A program made the translations under genes and the position numbers. A DNA stretch of 34,773 bases. It comes from CAYOXX01 sp964408025. Lineage in GTDB: Bacteria; Acidobacteriota; DATKUA01. The stretch covers positions 1 to 34,773 of the forward strand of contig CAYOXX010000027.1 of the NCBI GenBank assembly GCA_964408025.1. Direction: 5' to 3'. Shown here one piece after another: positions 1 through 7,143 of this stretch. The first letter of the stretch is position 1. Every line of letters starts with the position of its first letter. Under the pieces are notes generated by a model. The model ran no database searches and was not told the DNA's origin. It saw only the letters and a list, made by a program, of their open reading frames with translations.

Positions 1-24
1 ACCGACAGTTGGTTTACCGCCGTT

Positions 25-297
25 CTACAGCTTGGGATCCGGAGGCGGAGGCGGCAGCGGATCACCGCCCGGCATTGCTACGCCCGGGGTTTCCGCTCCG
101 TCCGGTTCGTCCGGAGGCGGCGGGGGCGGCGGAGGCGGAGGCGGCAGCGGATCGCCGCCCGGCATGGCCACGCCCGGGATCACCGATTCCGGCGGTTGGG
201 TTTGGACCTCTGGTATCGCGTAGCTAGCGGGGGCGGCGAATGCGAGCACTACCAGCGCGGCTACGGATGCGAGAATGATTCGTTTGGGCGATAGCAT
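25..297 (-). CDS. Small exported proline-rich repeat protein
   Basis: A 90-residue protein of unknown function. The start chosen is the ATG at 297, because GAGGAGGG lies about 5 nt upstream; an in-frame ATG at 324 has no such site. Residues 1-27 form a typical Sec signal peptide (basic start, long hydrophobic core, Ala-rich end near SYA). The mature part is almost entirely Pro, Gly, Asp and Glu and contains two copies of PGVAMPGGDPLPPPPP, separated by a poly-proline run and a DEPDGAETP linker. No domain is recognised. Such low-complexity exported proteins are often wall- or surface-associated spacers, but that is inference. The repeats could also change length by slippage. The gene ends 24 bases from the window edge, with no partner visible downstream. 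Confidence 0.6.
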   Translation of the reverse strand: MLSPKRIILASVAALVVLAFAAPASYAIPEVQTQPPESVIPGVAMPGGDPLPPPPPPPPPPPDEPDGAETPGVAMPGGDPLPPPPPDPKL

Positions 298-786
298 CTT
301 GCCCTCCTCAATGGTTGTTCTCAAACACTTAACTTCGCTGGTAGTAAAAAGAGGAAATCAATTGCGATGTCGCGGAGGGCAGGTATGGGCAGGCTTATGC
401 CGCCCGGTATTTACGAGGTTTCGTTAGGGAGAAGGGGAAGTATCAGCGTGGGTTATTAAACACTTATGCTAACACTTCCATTTTCATGTCTTCGGTAGGG
501 GGGTATACAACTAGCCCGGATATTGCACAAGGTTTGGCCGGCTCTGGTGTTAAGTGATTGATATGTTGATCTATCCGGCGCTCTCTCCACAAAACTGTGA
601 GGTTACATATTGTCACCGGCGAGCCGATTTTCTCGAAGGTCGCGGCGGGGGCGGTTTTGGACCCGCAGGCGTGGTTAGCGCCACGTCAAGGGTCCAAAAT
701 CGGCCGTAACAAAGAGATTCGGGAAAAGGGGCCGCCGGACGTCTGAATCTTGTGCAATATGCGGGCTAGGAGGGCCTGTTTGGATG
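298..786. other. Intergenic region with CACTTA motifs and a nested hairpin
   Basis: There is no convincing gene in these 489 bases. Short ORFs here lack ribosome sites and family resemblance. AAACACTTA occurs exactly at 323-331 and 458-466, a related TAACACTT lies at 470-477, and the reverse complement TAAGTG is at 551-556. These may be regulator sites for the proline-rich gene, but this is only a pattern. The 3' part (652-702) holds a large inverted repeat, listed separately. I could not identify a good promoter for the gene ending at 25. Confidence 0.4.
652..702. repeat. Nested inverted repeat in intergenic DNA
   Basis: TTTTGGACCC at 655-664 is perfectly inverted as GGGTCCAAAA at 690-699, and the pairing extends to 652/702 with one G-T pair. 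The 25-base spacer contains a second hairpin, CGTGG at 670-674 with CCACG at 681-685. It lies downstream of the membrane-HTH gene (minus strand, ending at 787). It could be its terminator or a structured 3' end, although neither side has a U-tract. Confidence 0.5.
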
Positions 787-1785
787 TCATGCATCTCCGA
801 GCTCGTTGTCGACGTCGGCTCGGAAGACAACCCACTCGTCGAGATTGTCGGTGAGCTGAATCCTGCTTATGTCGTGCGTGTCGACGAACCTGCGGGCGGT
901 TTCTTCGCTCACGCCCAGGTAGGACGCGAGATCGGCGGGGGAAAGGAAAGTCTTATTCAGCCGCACGGAAAGCATCGCGGCGGTCTCCAAAGATGCCTCC
1001 AGGGCGTCCAGCCGGTCGATGATTTCTTCTAATGCGGCGTCGACATTGCCCCGGCCGGCCGCTCTGATTCCGGTGTCCGCTCCTGTTCCGGCCAGAGGGA
1101 ACTGCCGGATGACGGCGCCTCCGGTAGTACCTCCATTGAGATTCCCAGCCGTCGCTGGCTGCCGCGATAACGCGTAGTCCAGCCGCCGCCAGCCGTCCCT
1201 AACCGCTCCGGCCAGCGGAACAAGATACCTGTCGACTTCAGGCCAGAGGGCGCCGACGAGCATGATCGAACCCATAGCCGTGAACCAAAGCGGGTCCAGG
1301 AATATCAAGACATTCCATTCTGTTGCCGTTGGGATTGATATCTTCAGGATGTCGCTGACCAGGGTTGCCGCCCCGATCACTGACCAGCCCAGCAGCGGAG
1401 CGCTCTTCTTATTTATCGCCTGCGGTAGTTCCAGCGCCAGCCCGAGGGCGAAGATGTCTTGTGGCAGATAATAGCGTACCTCCAACGGCAGGGGAAGAAA
1501 TGGTACAACCACCAGCCCGAGTAAAGCCGGCAGTGCCCACCAGGGCTCGCCATCCGCCTCCTTGCGCATAACCTCGACTACGGCCAGGAGGCAAAGGAGT
1601 TCTCCAGCCGTTCTTCGGATGATGGACAGCTCGTGGGTGTAGATCCAGGGAAGCAGGATGGTTATGGCGGCGAACGCGGCTATGGTTAAGGCGTAGACTG
1701 GAAACCAGCGTAGATGTCGCCAGCGGAAAATCGCGATGACTCCTACCAGAGCGATCAAGCCCGTGTTTACGATTCCCAGTGCCAC
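787..1785 (-). CDS. Polytopic membrane protein with C-terminal helix-turn-helix
   Basis: A 332-residue protein starting at GTG 1785, with GGGAG about 8 nt upstream. Residues 1-180 are strongly hydrophobic, with about six or seven membrane segments (near 3-20, 27-48, 58-72, 83-100, 108-122, 130-148, 157-181). A hydrophilic Gly/Ala-rich linker follows, then a short amphipathic helix at about 248-270 that could form a coiled coil. Residues 279-325 look like an excisionase/MerR-type helix-turn-helix: LSPADLASYLGVSEETARRF followed by a short beta-like tail. This suggests a membrane-bound DNA-binding or adaptor protein, with the last domain in the cytoplasm. I do not recognise the membrane half as a named family. 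A strong promoter lies at 1887-1914, giving a leader of about 95 nt. It appears to be a single-gene unit. The DNA-binding role is inference from the motif alone. Confidence 0.7.
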   Translation of the reverse strand: MALGIVNTGLIALVGVIAIFRWRHLRWFPVYALTIAAFAAITILLPWIYTHELSIIRRTAGELLCLLAVVEVMRKEADGEPWWALPALLGLVVVPFLPLPLEVRYYLPQDIFALGLALELPQAINKKSAPLLGWSVIGAATLVSDILKISIPTATEWNVLIFLDPLWFTAMGSIMLVGALWPEVDRYLVPLAGAVRDGWRRLDYALSRQPATAGNLNGGTTGGAVIRQFPLAGTGADTGIRAAGRGNVDAALEEIIDRLDALEASLETAAMLSVRLNKTFLSPADLASYLGVSEETARRFVDTHDISRIQLTDNLDEWVVFRADVDNELGDA

Positions 1786-1886
1786 GCCCCGACTCCCGAG
1801 CGATATATCTGCCTACACTTCGTGCGGTTGCAGAACACGAGCACGCCTCTACGCAGGACCATCATTGCCTTACGAACCACCCTTCA

Positions 1887-1914
1887 ATTATAGCAGAAAA
1901 AATCCTACTGCCAA
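1887..1914 (-). promoter_or_regulatory. Sigma70-type promoter of the membrane-HTH gene
   Basis: Read on the minus strand: TTGGCA (1909-1914), a 16-nt spacer, and a perfect TATAAT (1887-1892). Transcription would begin near 1880 and run into the gene that starts at 1785. Confidence 0.75.
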
Positions 1915-2538
1915 GGGTAATTTTATAAATTTCTACACTGGGTGCAGTTACCGTGCCGTTACTTATTAATTCATAAGCAGATATTGGAGAACTTTTATTC
2001 GTCATCAAATTTCTACTATTTATTTTGCCGCAACATGGTCATAGAGCGCGAATGTCCGTGGCTGCTCTTCAGGTGAGAGGTGCGGATTATCCGGAGCGGG
2101 CGGAGCCGCTCGGTCTCAGCCCTGCCTTCTTTCGTCATGCCGTTAGGCACTCTTGAAACCCTTTTGAAACAAGCCGGCTTGGGCGCCCGTCGAGTGAACG
2201 AGACACTCGCCGCCGTAATCAAGCCGGTGTTTATCACTTAGATACATTTAAATCGTCTTCTGCAGTTTCGATCAGGCAGTGGCCTTTTGTCAAGCCCACT
2301 CCCCGGTTGAGATCGGACGGTTATTTATTATCAAGGACTTACGGCATCCTCCCCTGGGCGTGGAACGCATTCTGGGCCTGTGCGTAGTGCCGCACGGGTA
2401 TTTCCGGAAACTCACCGGCTTCATGTGACGCCAAATTGCGGAAGCTGAGTTGAGGTCCAGATTGTACTCTGTTCTTCGCCGGTTCGCCGCGCGGTTGATG
2501 CGCTAATCAAGTTATAGTGGGGTGTCCAATCTGCCCGA
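1915..2538. other. AT-rich gene-poor island between membrane-HTH gene and purC
   Basis: No gene is supported here. A 73-codon open frame (2016-2237, minus) has no recognisable product. The first 150 bases are notably AT-rich against the GC-rich surroundings. AAATTTCTAC occurs twice as a direct repeat, at 1927-1936 and 2007-2016, exactly 80 bases apart. Near 2380-2400 there is a possible 8-bp stem (CCTGTGCG with CGCACGGG, one G-T pair). Short frames around 2340-2430 read like protein fragments but match nothing I know, so the island may be a decayed gene or insertion scar. Confidence 0.4.
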
Positions 2539-3432
2539 TCAGCGCGGCAAGCCGGTGCCGGTGAGAATGCGGAGGGCCTCGAGGTACTTCTCCCGCGTCT
2601 GCGAGACGATCTCGGGCGGCAGGTCGGGCGCCGGCGGGCGCTTGTCCCAGTCGAGCGTCTCGAGGTAGTCGCGCACGAACTGCTTGTCGAAGCTCGGCTG
2701 GCCGCGGCCCGGCTCGTAGCGGTCGGCGGGCCAGAAGCGCGAGGAGTCGGGTGTGAGGACTTCGTCGACCAGCGTGAAGCGGCCGTCGACCAAGCCGAAC
2801 TCGAACTTGGTGTCAGCGATGATGATGCCTCGCTCGGCGGCGTGGTCGCGGGAGCGGTTGTAGATGCCGATGCTGGCGTCGCGCATGCGGGCGGCAGCCT
2901 CGGGGCCGACGCGCCGCTCGGCCTCCTCGAAGGAGATGTTGACGTCGTGTCCGCTCTCCTCCTTGGTCGAGGGGGTGAAGATCGGCTCGGGCAGCTCCTC
3001 GCTCTCCCGCAGGCCCGCGGGCAGCTCGACGCCGCAGACGGAACCGCTCTGGAGGTACTCCTGCCAGCCGGAGCCGGCCAGGTAACCGCGCACGACGCAC
3101 TCGATCGGCAGCACCTCGGCCCTGCGCACCAGCATCGAGCGGCCGCGTAGCAGGTCTGCGTGCGGCCGCAGCGCGGCGGGGAAATCCTTCAGTTCGGCGC
3201 CGATCAGGTGGTTCGGTACCAGGTCGGCCATCATCTCAAACCAGTGGAGGCTGAGCCGTGTGAGGATGACGCCCTTGTCCGGTATGCCCTGCGGCAGGAC
3301 TACGTCGAAGGCGCTGATGCGGTCGCTGGCGACGATCAACAGCTCTTCGCCCAGGTCGAAGATCTCCCGCACCTTACCGCTACGCAACTTCGGGACGGCC
3401 CCCAGGTCAACTTCGAGAACGGCATTTCCCAT
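2539..3432 (-). CDS. purC: SAICAR synthetase (PurC)
   Basis: Phosphoribosylaminoimidazole-succinocarboxamide synthase joins aspartate to CAIR using ATP in purine biosynthesis, in the cytoplasm. The protein is 297 residues, of the longer yeast-like PurC size class. Recognisable family blocks are KLRSGKVREIFDLGE at the start (nucleotide-binding loop), VASDRISAFDVVLPQGIPDKG, ECVVRGYLAGSGWQEY, FTPSTKEESGHDVNISFEEA, and near the end TKFEFG and LVDEVLTPDSSRFW. The start is the ATG at 3432 because GGAGGG sits about 6 nt upstream; an in-frame GTG at 3456 would add eight residues that themselves overlap that ribosome site. No other pur genes lie nearby, so it is an isolated unit with its own likely promoter at 3473-3502. 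Confidence 0.96.
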   Translation of the reverse strand: MGNAVLEVDLGAVPKLRSGKVREIFDLGEELLIVASDRISAFDVVLPQGIPDKGVILTRLSLHWFEMMADLVPNHLIGAELKDFPAALRPHADLLRGRSMLVRRAEVLPIECVVRGYLAGSGWQEYLQSGSVCGVELPAGLRESEELPEPIFTPSTKEESGHDVNISFEEAERRVGPEAAARMRDASIGIYNRSRDHAAERGIIIADTKFEFGLVDGRFTLVDEVLTPDSSRFWPADRYEPGRGQPSFDKQFVRDYLETLDWDKRPPAPDLPPEIVSQTREKYLEALRILTGTGLPR

Positions 3433-3472
3433 TACACCCTCCGGATTATCAGCCACCCGAGGCGGCCCTTCT

Positions 3473-3502
3473 TACCTAGGCGAAGGAGGCTCGGAATGTC
3501 AA
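3473..3502 (-). promoter_or_regulatory. Probable promoter of purC
   Basis: On the minus strand a perfect TTGACA (3497-3502) is followed after 18 nt by TAGGTA (3473-3478). The -10 match is weak, but the position about 40 nt upstream of the purC start is right. Confidence 0.45.
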
Positions 3503-3585
3503 GTGGCATACAGTTGTTCACGGATTATTTACGAGCCACCACAAAATGTGGAAGGAGGTCGGGCGCCGTCGCCCACAAGTGGCAC

Positions 3586-3614
3586 TTGCCGAAAGCCGCT
3601 CGATGATTTAAAAT
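3586..3614 (+). promoter_or_regulatory. Promoter of the kinase-like/deoxyribosyltransferase-like gene
   Basis: TTGCCG (3586-3591), a 17-nt spacer and TAAAAT (3609-3614). Initiation near 3621 would leave a leader of about 23 nt before the ATG at 3644. Confidence 0.65.
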
Positions 3615-3643
3615 AACTTCTTCAAAATGAATGAGTTGCGCAA

Positions 3644-4741
3644 ATGAAGGTGCTGTGCACAGGCCTCTCGGGGCTCAACAAGAGGGACCACCTGGAGCGG
3701 ATCGCGGCGATGCTGCGTGCCGAGGGCCTTGAGGTGGCGCTGTTCCACACGGGCGACCTGATGTACGCCGAGGATCCGACAATCGCGCCGGGCCGCATCC
3801 TCGACCTGCCGCTGGGGCAGCTGCGGCAGCTTCGTCGCACCGTCTTCCGCGATATTCTGCGCTGCGGCGCCGACAACGTGATCGTCAACACCCACGCCAC
3901 GTTTCGCTGGCGGCGCGGGCTCTTTTCCGCCTTCGACGTCGACCAGATCACGGGCTTCGGCGCCGACCTCTACCTCTGCTTTGTCGAGGACGTCGACCAG
4001 ACCTATCTTCGCCTGCGGGAGACGCAGCTTCCGGACGCCTTCGAGTACACGATGAAGGATCTGTTCGTCTGGCGCGAGGAGGAGATGCTGGCCACCGAGC
4101 TGATAGCCGGCATACCGAAGAAGAAGGGATCGTTCGTCATCGTGCCGCTGCCCGACGCCGACGTCATCGTCCGCTGCCTCTTCCTGCGGCCGGAGCTGAA
4201 GCGGGCCTACGTTTCCTTCCCGATCACCAACGTCCTGGACAAGCCGGACCTGATGGCCGACATCGGGCGCTTCAAGGGGGAGATGAAGAAGATCTTCCTC
4301 ACCTTCGACCCCTTCTCGGTCAAGGAGAGCTGGATGGTGGCCGAGCTGGAGAAGATCCGCTCCGGCGCCGTGGACCGCGACTACATGGAGGTCGAGTTCG
4401 AGGGGGTCATGCACCGCCTGCCGGCGGATGAGGTGGCGCCCTGCGTGCGGGACATCGAGGGCCAGATCGTCGCCCGCGACCTGATGCTCATCGACCAGAG
4501 CGACCTGATCGTCGCCTACATGCCCGACGTCGGCGGCCAGCCGGTTAACTCGCCGGGCGTCATGCGCGAGATCACCCACGCCTACCACACCACCAAGGAC
4601 GTCTATATCGTCTGGACATCGCCCAGCGACCCGAGCCCGTTCATCAAGGACATCGTCCCGCAGAAGATCTACGGCTCGCTCGACGAGGCGGTCGAGGGCC
4701 TGAAGAAAGTGGCTGCGGGGTCGCGGCAGGCGACAAAGTAG
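3644..4741 (+). CDS. Two-part protein: nucleotide-kinase-like domain with damaged P-loop plus deoxyribosyltransferase-like domain
   Basis: A 365-residue soluble protein. Residues 1-130 resemble small P-loop nucleotide kinases of the archaeal-adenylate-kinase type: a beta strand into a glycine loop, a GDL segment, VIVNTHATF like the second strand of those kinases, and a long helix ending in TYLRLRE. The loop reads G7-L-S-G10-L-N-K13-R14: the lysine is kept but the usual Ser/Thr is Arg. Residues about 210-345 resemble the nucleoside 2-deoxyribosyltransferase fold: RAYVSFPIT, then DLMLIDQSDLIVAYMPD and VMREITHAYHTTKDVYIVW, matching that family's layout of an IxxSD strand and a Glu-containing helix. 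Both assignments come from motif recall. It may bind or sense nucleotides rather than phosphorylate them. It is a single-gene unit with its own promoter; the ribosome site is weak. The 172 bases after it hold only a 5-bp hairpin (4818-4831) facing the convergent SpoIID-like gene. Confidence 0.6.
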   Translation: MKVLCTGLSGLNKRDHLERIAAMLRAEGLEVALFHTGDLMYAEDPTIAPGRILDLPLGQLRQLRRTVFRDILRCGADNVIVNTHATFRWRRGLFSAFDVDQITGFGADLYLCFVEDVDQTYLRLRETQLPDAFEYTMKDLFVWREEEMLATELIAGIPKKKGSFVIVPLPDADVIVRCLFLRPELKRAYVSFPITNVLDKPDLMADIGRFKGEMKKIFLTFDPFSVKESWMVAELEKIRSGAVDRDYMEVEFEGVMHRLPADEVAPCVRDIEGQIVARDLMLIDQSDLIVAYMPDVGGQPVNSPGVMREITHAYHTTKDVYIVWTSPSDPSPFIKDIVPQKIYGSLDEAVEGLKKVAAGSRQATK

Positions 4742-4913
4742 GATTTAATCGCAACATCTTCAGTCTCTCTGCTAAGTTATAGTTATTGCAAAGAATGTTG
4801 GGACCCGCTTTATCGCACCCACGATTGTGGGCCGCGTGGAACCGGTTCCTACTGCTCCTGGTCAAGGTGACCGCGCATTAACAACCGGGACTTTCCTCCG
4901 GTGCTCTACATGA

Positions 4914-6140
4914 TCAATGAATTCTGCGGTCGAGTGTCGATAGGTTGCGCAGGATACAGCGCAGAAAATAGTGCCTGAGGATGCGCCGCCAGTCCCAGCC
5001 GGCGTGCGCGGCGGCCTTCGCTCCCTCCTGGCAGAGGCCGACGCCGTGGCCGAAGCCGGCGCCCTCGAAGACGACGCGTCCTTCCTCGAGCGAGATGCCG
5101 TAGGCGTTGCTGCGCACGACGTTCCAGCCCAGAGCGCGGCCGACGAGGAGCCTGAAGCGGTCGGCGGTGAACTGCTCTTCGCCATCGGGTCCGGAGAGGG
5201 TAACGGTGGCGATATAGGAAGTCCAGGCGTGGTGAGTCGCCTCCAGACGCCACGGCCCGGCCGCCGGGTCGCTGCCGAGCGCCCGCACGATGTCGTCCAG
5301 CGTCGCTTCCCGCCGCCAGGTCGAGTGCGGTGAATCGCGGCAGAGGCCGCACGCTACGGGTACGAAGTGGCGCGAGTAGAGATTGCCGCTCCAGACCATC
5401 GCCGGCGTGGCCGTAGAGCCGCCGCAGCAGGCGTGGAAGTAGCCGGGAACGACCCGGCCGCCGTCGGCCAGGACGATGCCGACCGTCTCCCGCGCGGCCC
5501 GCAGCCCGCGGGCGAGGTTTGCCTCGCCGCCGGCCCCGAAGGCGCCGTCGAGGCCGCGGTAGAGCAGGCAGTGGGTAGTGTCGCAGATGTCGAATCCCTC
5601 ATCCCGGTGCCGGCCGCGCATTGCAACGACGAACGAGCGCGCTGCAACGGCCTGTGCCGCTAGGGCGCCGTCGGGAGCGTCGCCCATCTCCGCCGCCGCA
5701 ACCTCGCCGACAAACTGTTCGAGCGGGACTTCGAGAACCAGGAGCAGCCGGCCGCCGTCGGCCGATACCTCGAGCTCGCCGGCGAACCGACGGCGGAAGG
5801 AACCCGGTTCGAGCACATCGACTTCGAACCTCATATCGGCTACCGCGCCGACGATACGGCAACTGTCCGCGCGCGGCAGCTCCAGGCGCTCGCGGTCGCA
5901 GGCGATAACGAGCCGCAGTGCGCCTGCGTCCGCCACGATCTCGAGCTCCTCCCCGGGCAGGAGGGTCTGCGGATCGCCGGCGGTTCCCCCAAACGAAAGT
6001 CGCGCTTCCGAATCGCAGCGGATCAAGATCGCCCGCGGTTCGAGCAGGGAGAGCACGGAAACCCGTACGTCCATGTCGAAGTCGTCCTGCGGACAGCCGA
6101 TGGCAGCCAAGATGATTGCGAGAATCAGGACGGGATTCAT
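4914..6140 (-). CDS. SpoIID/LytB-domain protein, probable peptidoglycan lytic enzyme
   Basis: A 408-residue exported protein of the SpoIID family, whose founding member is a lytic transglycosylase that cuts glycan strands from which stem peptides have been removed. Residues 1-16 are a short hydrophobic signal ending in AAIGC, so it may be a lipoprotein anchored at Cys16 (imperfect lipobox). The SpoIID core begins near 130. Family landmarks are E151 in AAAEMGD (the catalytic glutamate position), AAQAVAARSFV, CDTTHCLLYRG, GYFHACCGGSTA and the C-terminal GFGHGVGLCQEGA. The start ATG at 6140 overlaps the stop of the upstream transpeptidase by four bases (ATGA), so the two are translationally coupled. 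Its presence with a transpeptidase suggests a wall-remodelling pair rather than sporulation, as no other sporulation gene is visible. Confidence 0.85.
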   Translation of the reverse strand: MNPVLILAIILAAIGCPQDDFDMDVRVSVLSLLEPRAILIRCDSEARLSFGGTAGDPQTLLPGEELEIVADAGALRLVIACDRERLELPRADSCRIVGAVADMRFEVDVLEPGSFRRRFAGELEVSADGGRLLLVLEVPLEQFVGEVAAAEMGDAPDGALAAQAVAARSFVVAMRGRHRDEGFDICDTTHCLLYRGLDGAFGAGGEANLARGLRAARETVGIVLADGGRVVPGYFHACCGGSTATPAMVWSGNLYSRHFVPVACGLCRDSPHSTWRREATLDDIVRALGSDPAAGPWRLEATHHAWTSYIATVTLSGPDGEEQFTADRFRLLVGRALGWNVVRSNAYGISLEEGRVVFEGAGFGHGVGLCQEGAKAAAHAGWDWRRILRHYFLRCILRNLSTLDRRIH

Positions 6141-7087
6141 TCGCTTTCCCCCCCCCTCAGGTAGCGGCGCATGATGGCGCCCGCGGCGGGGGCGGCGCCG
6201 TCCGATCCGTTGGCGCGCGGGGCGAAGACCAGCAGCAGGACCCGCGGCCGCTCGGCCGGGTGCAGTGCGATGCACCAGCCGTCGGTGGCGCTCTCGTCGG
6301 GGCCGGTTTCCGTCCAGCGGACCGAGGTGCCGGTCTTGACCAGCAGCGGCTCGAGGCCGACCGCGTCCTGGGCGGCCCGGCCCGTGCCGGCGGCGGCGCA
6401 CTCGCGCAAACCGTCGCGGACCGCGGCGACCGCTTCGTCGTCCAGTACGAAGGCTCGCAGTGGGGCGCAGCGCTCGCCTTCCTCGGCTGTGGAGAGGGAG
6501 AAGAGGACGCCGCCGTTGAAGAGTGCCGCGGCGGCGGCTAGGAGATCGACGGGTCGTGGCCGCAGGGCGGGCGAGAGGCCGGTCAGGGCCATGGCTCGGC
6601 GGCGCGGATCGTCGGGGAGCTCACCGTCGAGGAGCCGGAGTTCGCGCAGGAAGCGCTCCGCCGAGGCCAGGTCCTTGCCATGCAACCACTGGCGGAAGTA
6701 GGCGTTGCAGGAGTGCGCGAGGGCGGACCTGAGCGTCATGTTGCCGTGCCCGGGGCGGTACCAGCAGGTCTCGCTCGCCGGGACCGTCGGCGTGGAGGCC
6801 TGGCAGAAGTACACCTCGTTGGAAGGGGCGTCGGTGGCCAGCAGGGCATAGGTGGTGAAGATCTTCATGACGCTGCCGACCGGCCTGCCGTCGCCAAGCA
6901 AGATCTCGCGCCCAGTCGAGGCGATCACCACTCCCTCCTCGATGTCGAACAGGCAGGCGGCTCCGTCCGGCACCTGGCGCCGCATCGCCTCCGCCAGCGA
7001 TTCCTGCCCGGCCGCCGGCTCCGCGGGAGCGAGCGTCGTCGATACGGAGAGGAGCAGGATTGCTGCCGTTGCGCTCATGCTGTACAT
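6137..7087 (-). CDS. Penicillin-binding transpeptidase-domain protein
   Basis: A 316-residue exported protein with the serine active-site motifs of penicillin-binding proteins and class D-like beta-lactamases: S72-V-M-K75 (SxxK), S126-C-N128 (SxN) and K251-T-G-T (KTG). Residues 1-27 form a signal peptide. There is no transglycosylase or dimerisation module, so it is a bare transpeptidase domain, shorter than FtsI or PBP2. Likely activities are D,D-transpeptidase or carboxypeptidase on peptidoglycan in the periplasm; a beta-lactamase role cannot be excluded from motifs alone. It is the first gene of a two-gene operon with the SpoIID-like protein. The ATG at 7087 is used; an ATG three codons later is equally possible. 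Upstream lies plsC on the other strand, with only 56 bases between starts. Confidence 0.83.
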   Translation of the reverse strand: MYSMSATAAILLLSVSTTLAPAEPAAGQESLAEAMRRQVPDGAACLFDIEEGVVIASTGREILLGDGRPVGSVMKIFTTYALLATDAPSNEVYFCQASTPTVPASETCWYRPGHGNMTLRSALAHSCNAYFRQWLHGKDLASAERFLRELRLLDGELPDDPRRRAMALTGLSPALRPRPVDLLAAAAALFNGGVLFSLSTAEEGERCAPLRAFVLDDEAVAAVRDGLRECAAAGTGRAAQDAVGLEPLLVKTGTSVRWTETGPDESATDGWCIALHPAERPRVLLLVFAPRANGSDGAAPAAGAIMRRYLRGGESE

Positions 7088-7098
7088 GGTCCTATACT
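7069..7098 (+). promoter_or_regulatory. Possible promoter of plsC
   Basis: TTGCGC (7069-7074), an 18-nt spacer and TATACT (7093-7098). It overlaps the first codons of the divergent transpeptidase gene, so the two starts could compete. Confidence 0.45.
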
Positions 7099-7143
7099 AA
7101 CTCGCCGAGAGGTTTCCATATCCGCCGCAGCGAGGATGGCGCC

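Noticed and set aside
1927..2036. AAATTTCTAC copies resembling the 5' arm of Cas12a CRISPR repeats
   Set aside because: Neither copy is followed by the GTAGAT arm, there are only two copies, they diverge at once, and no cas gene is present.
2016..2237. 73-codon minus-strand frame in the AT-rich island
   Set aside because: No convincing ribosome site, a basic low-order product, and no family resemblance.
4742..4913. Searched for a tRNA or strong terminator between convergent genes
   Set aside because: Only a 5-bp stem (4818-4831) without a U-tract and no cloverleaf were found.
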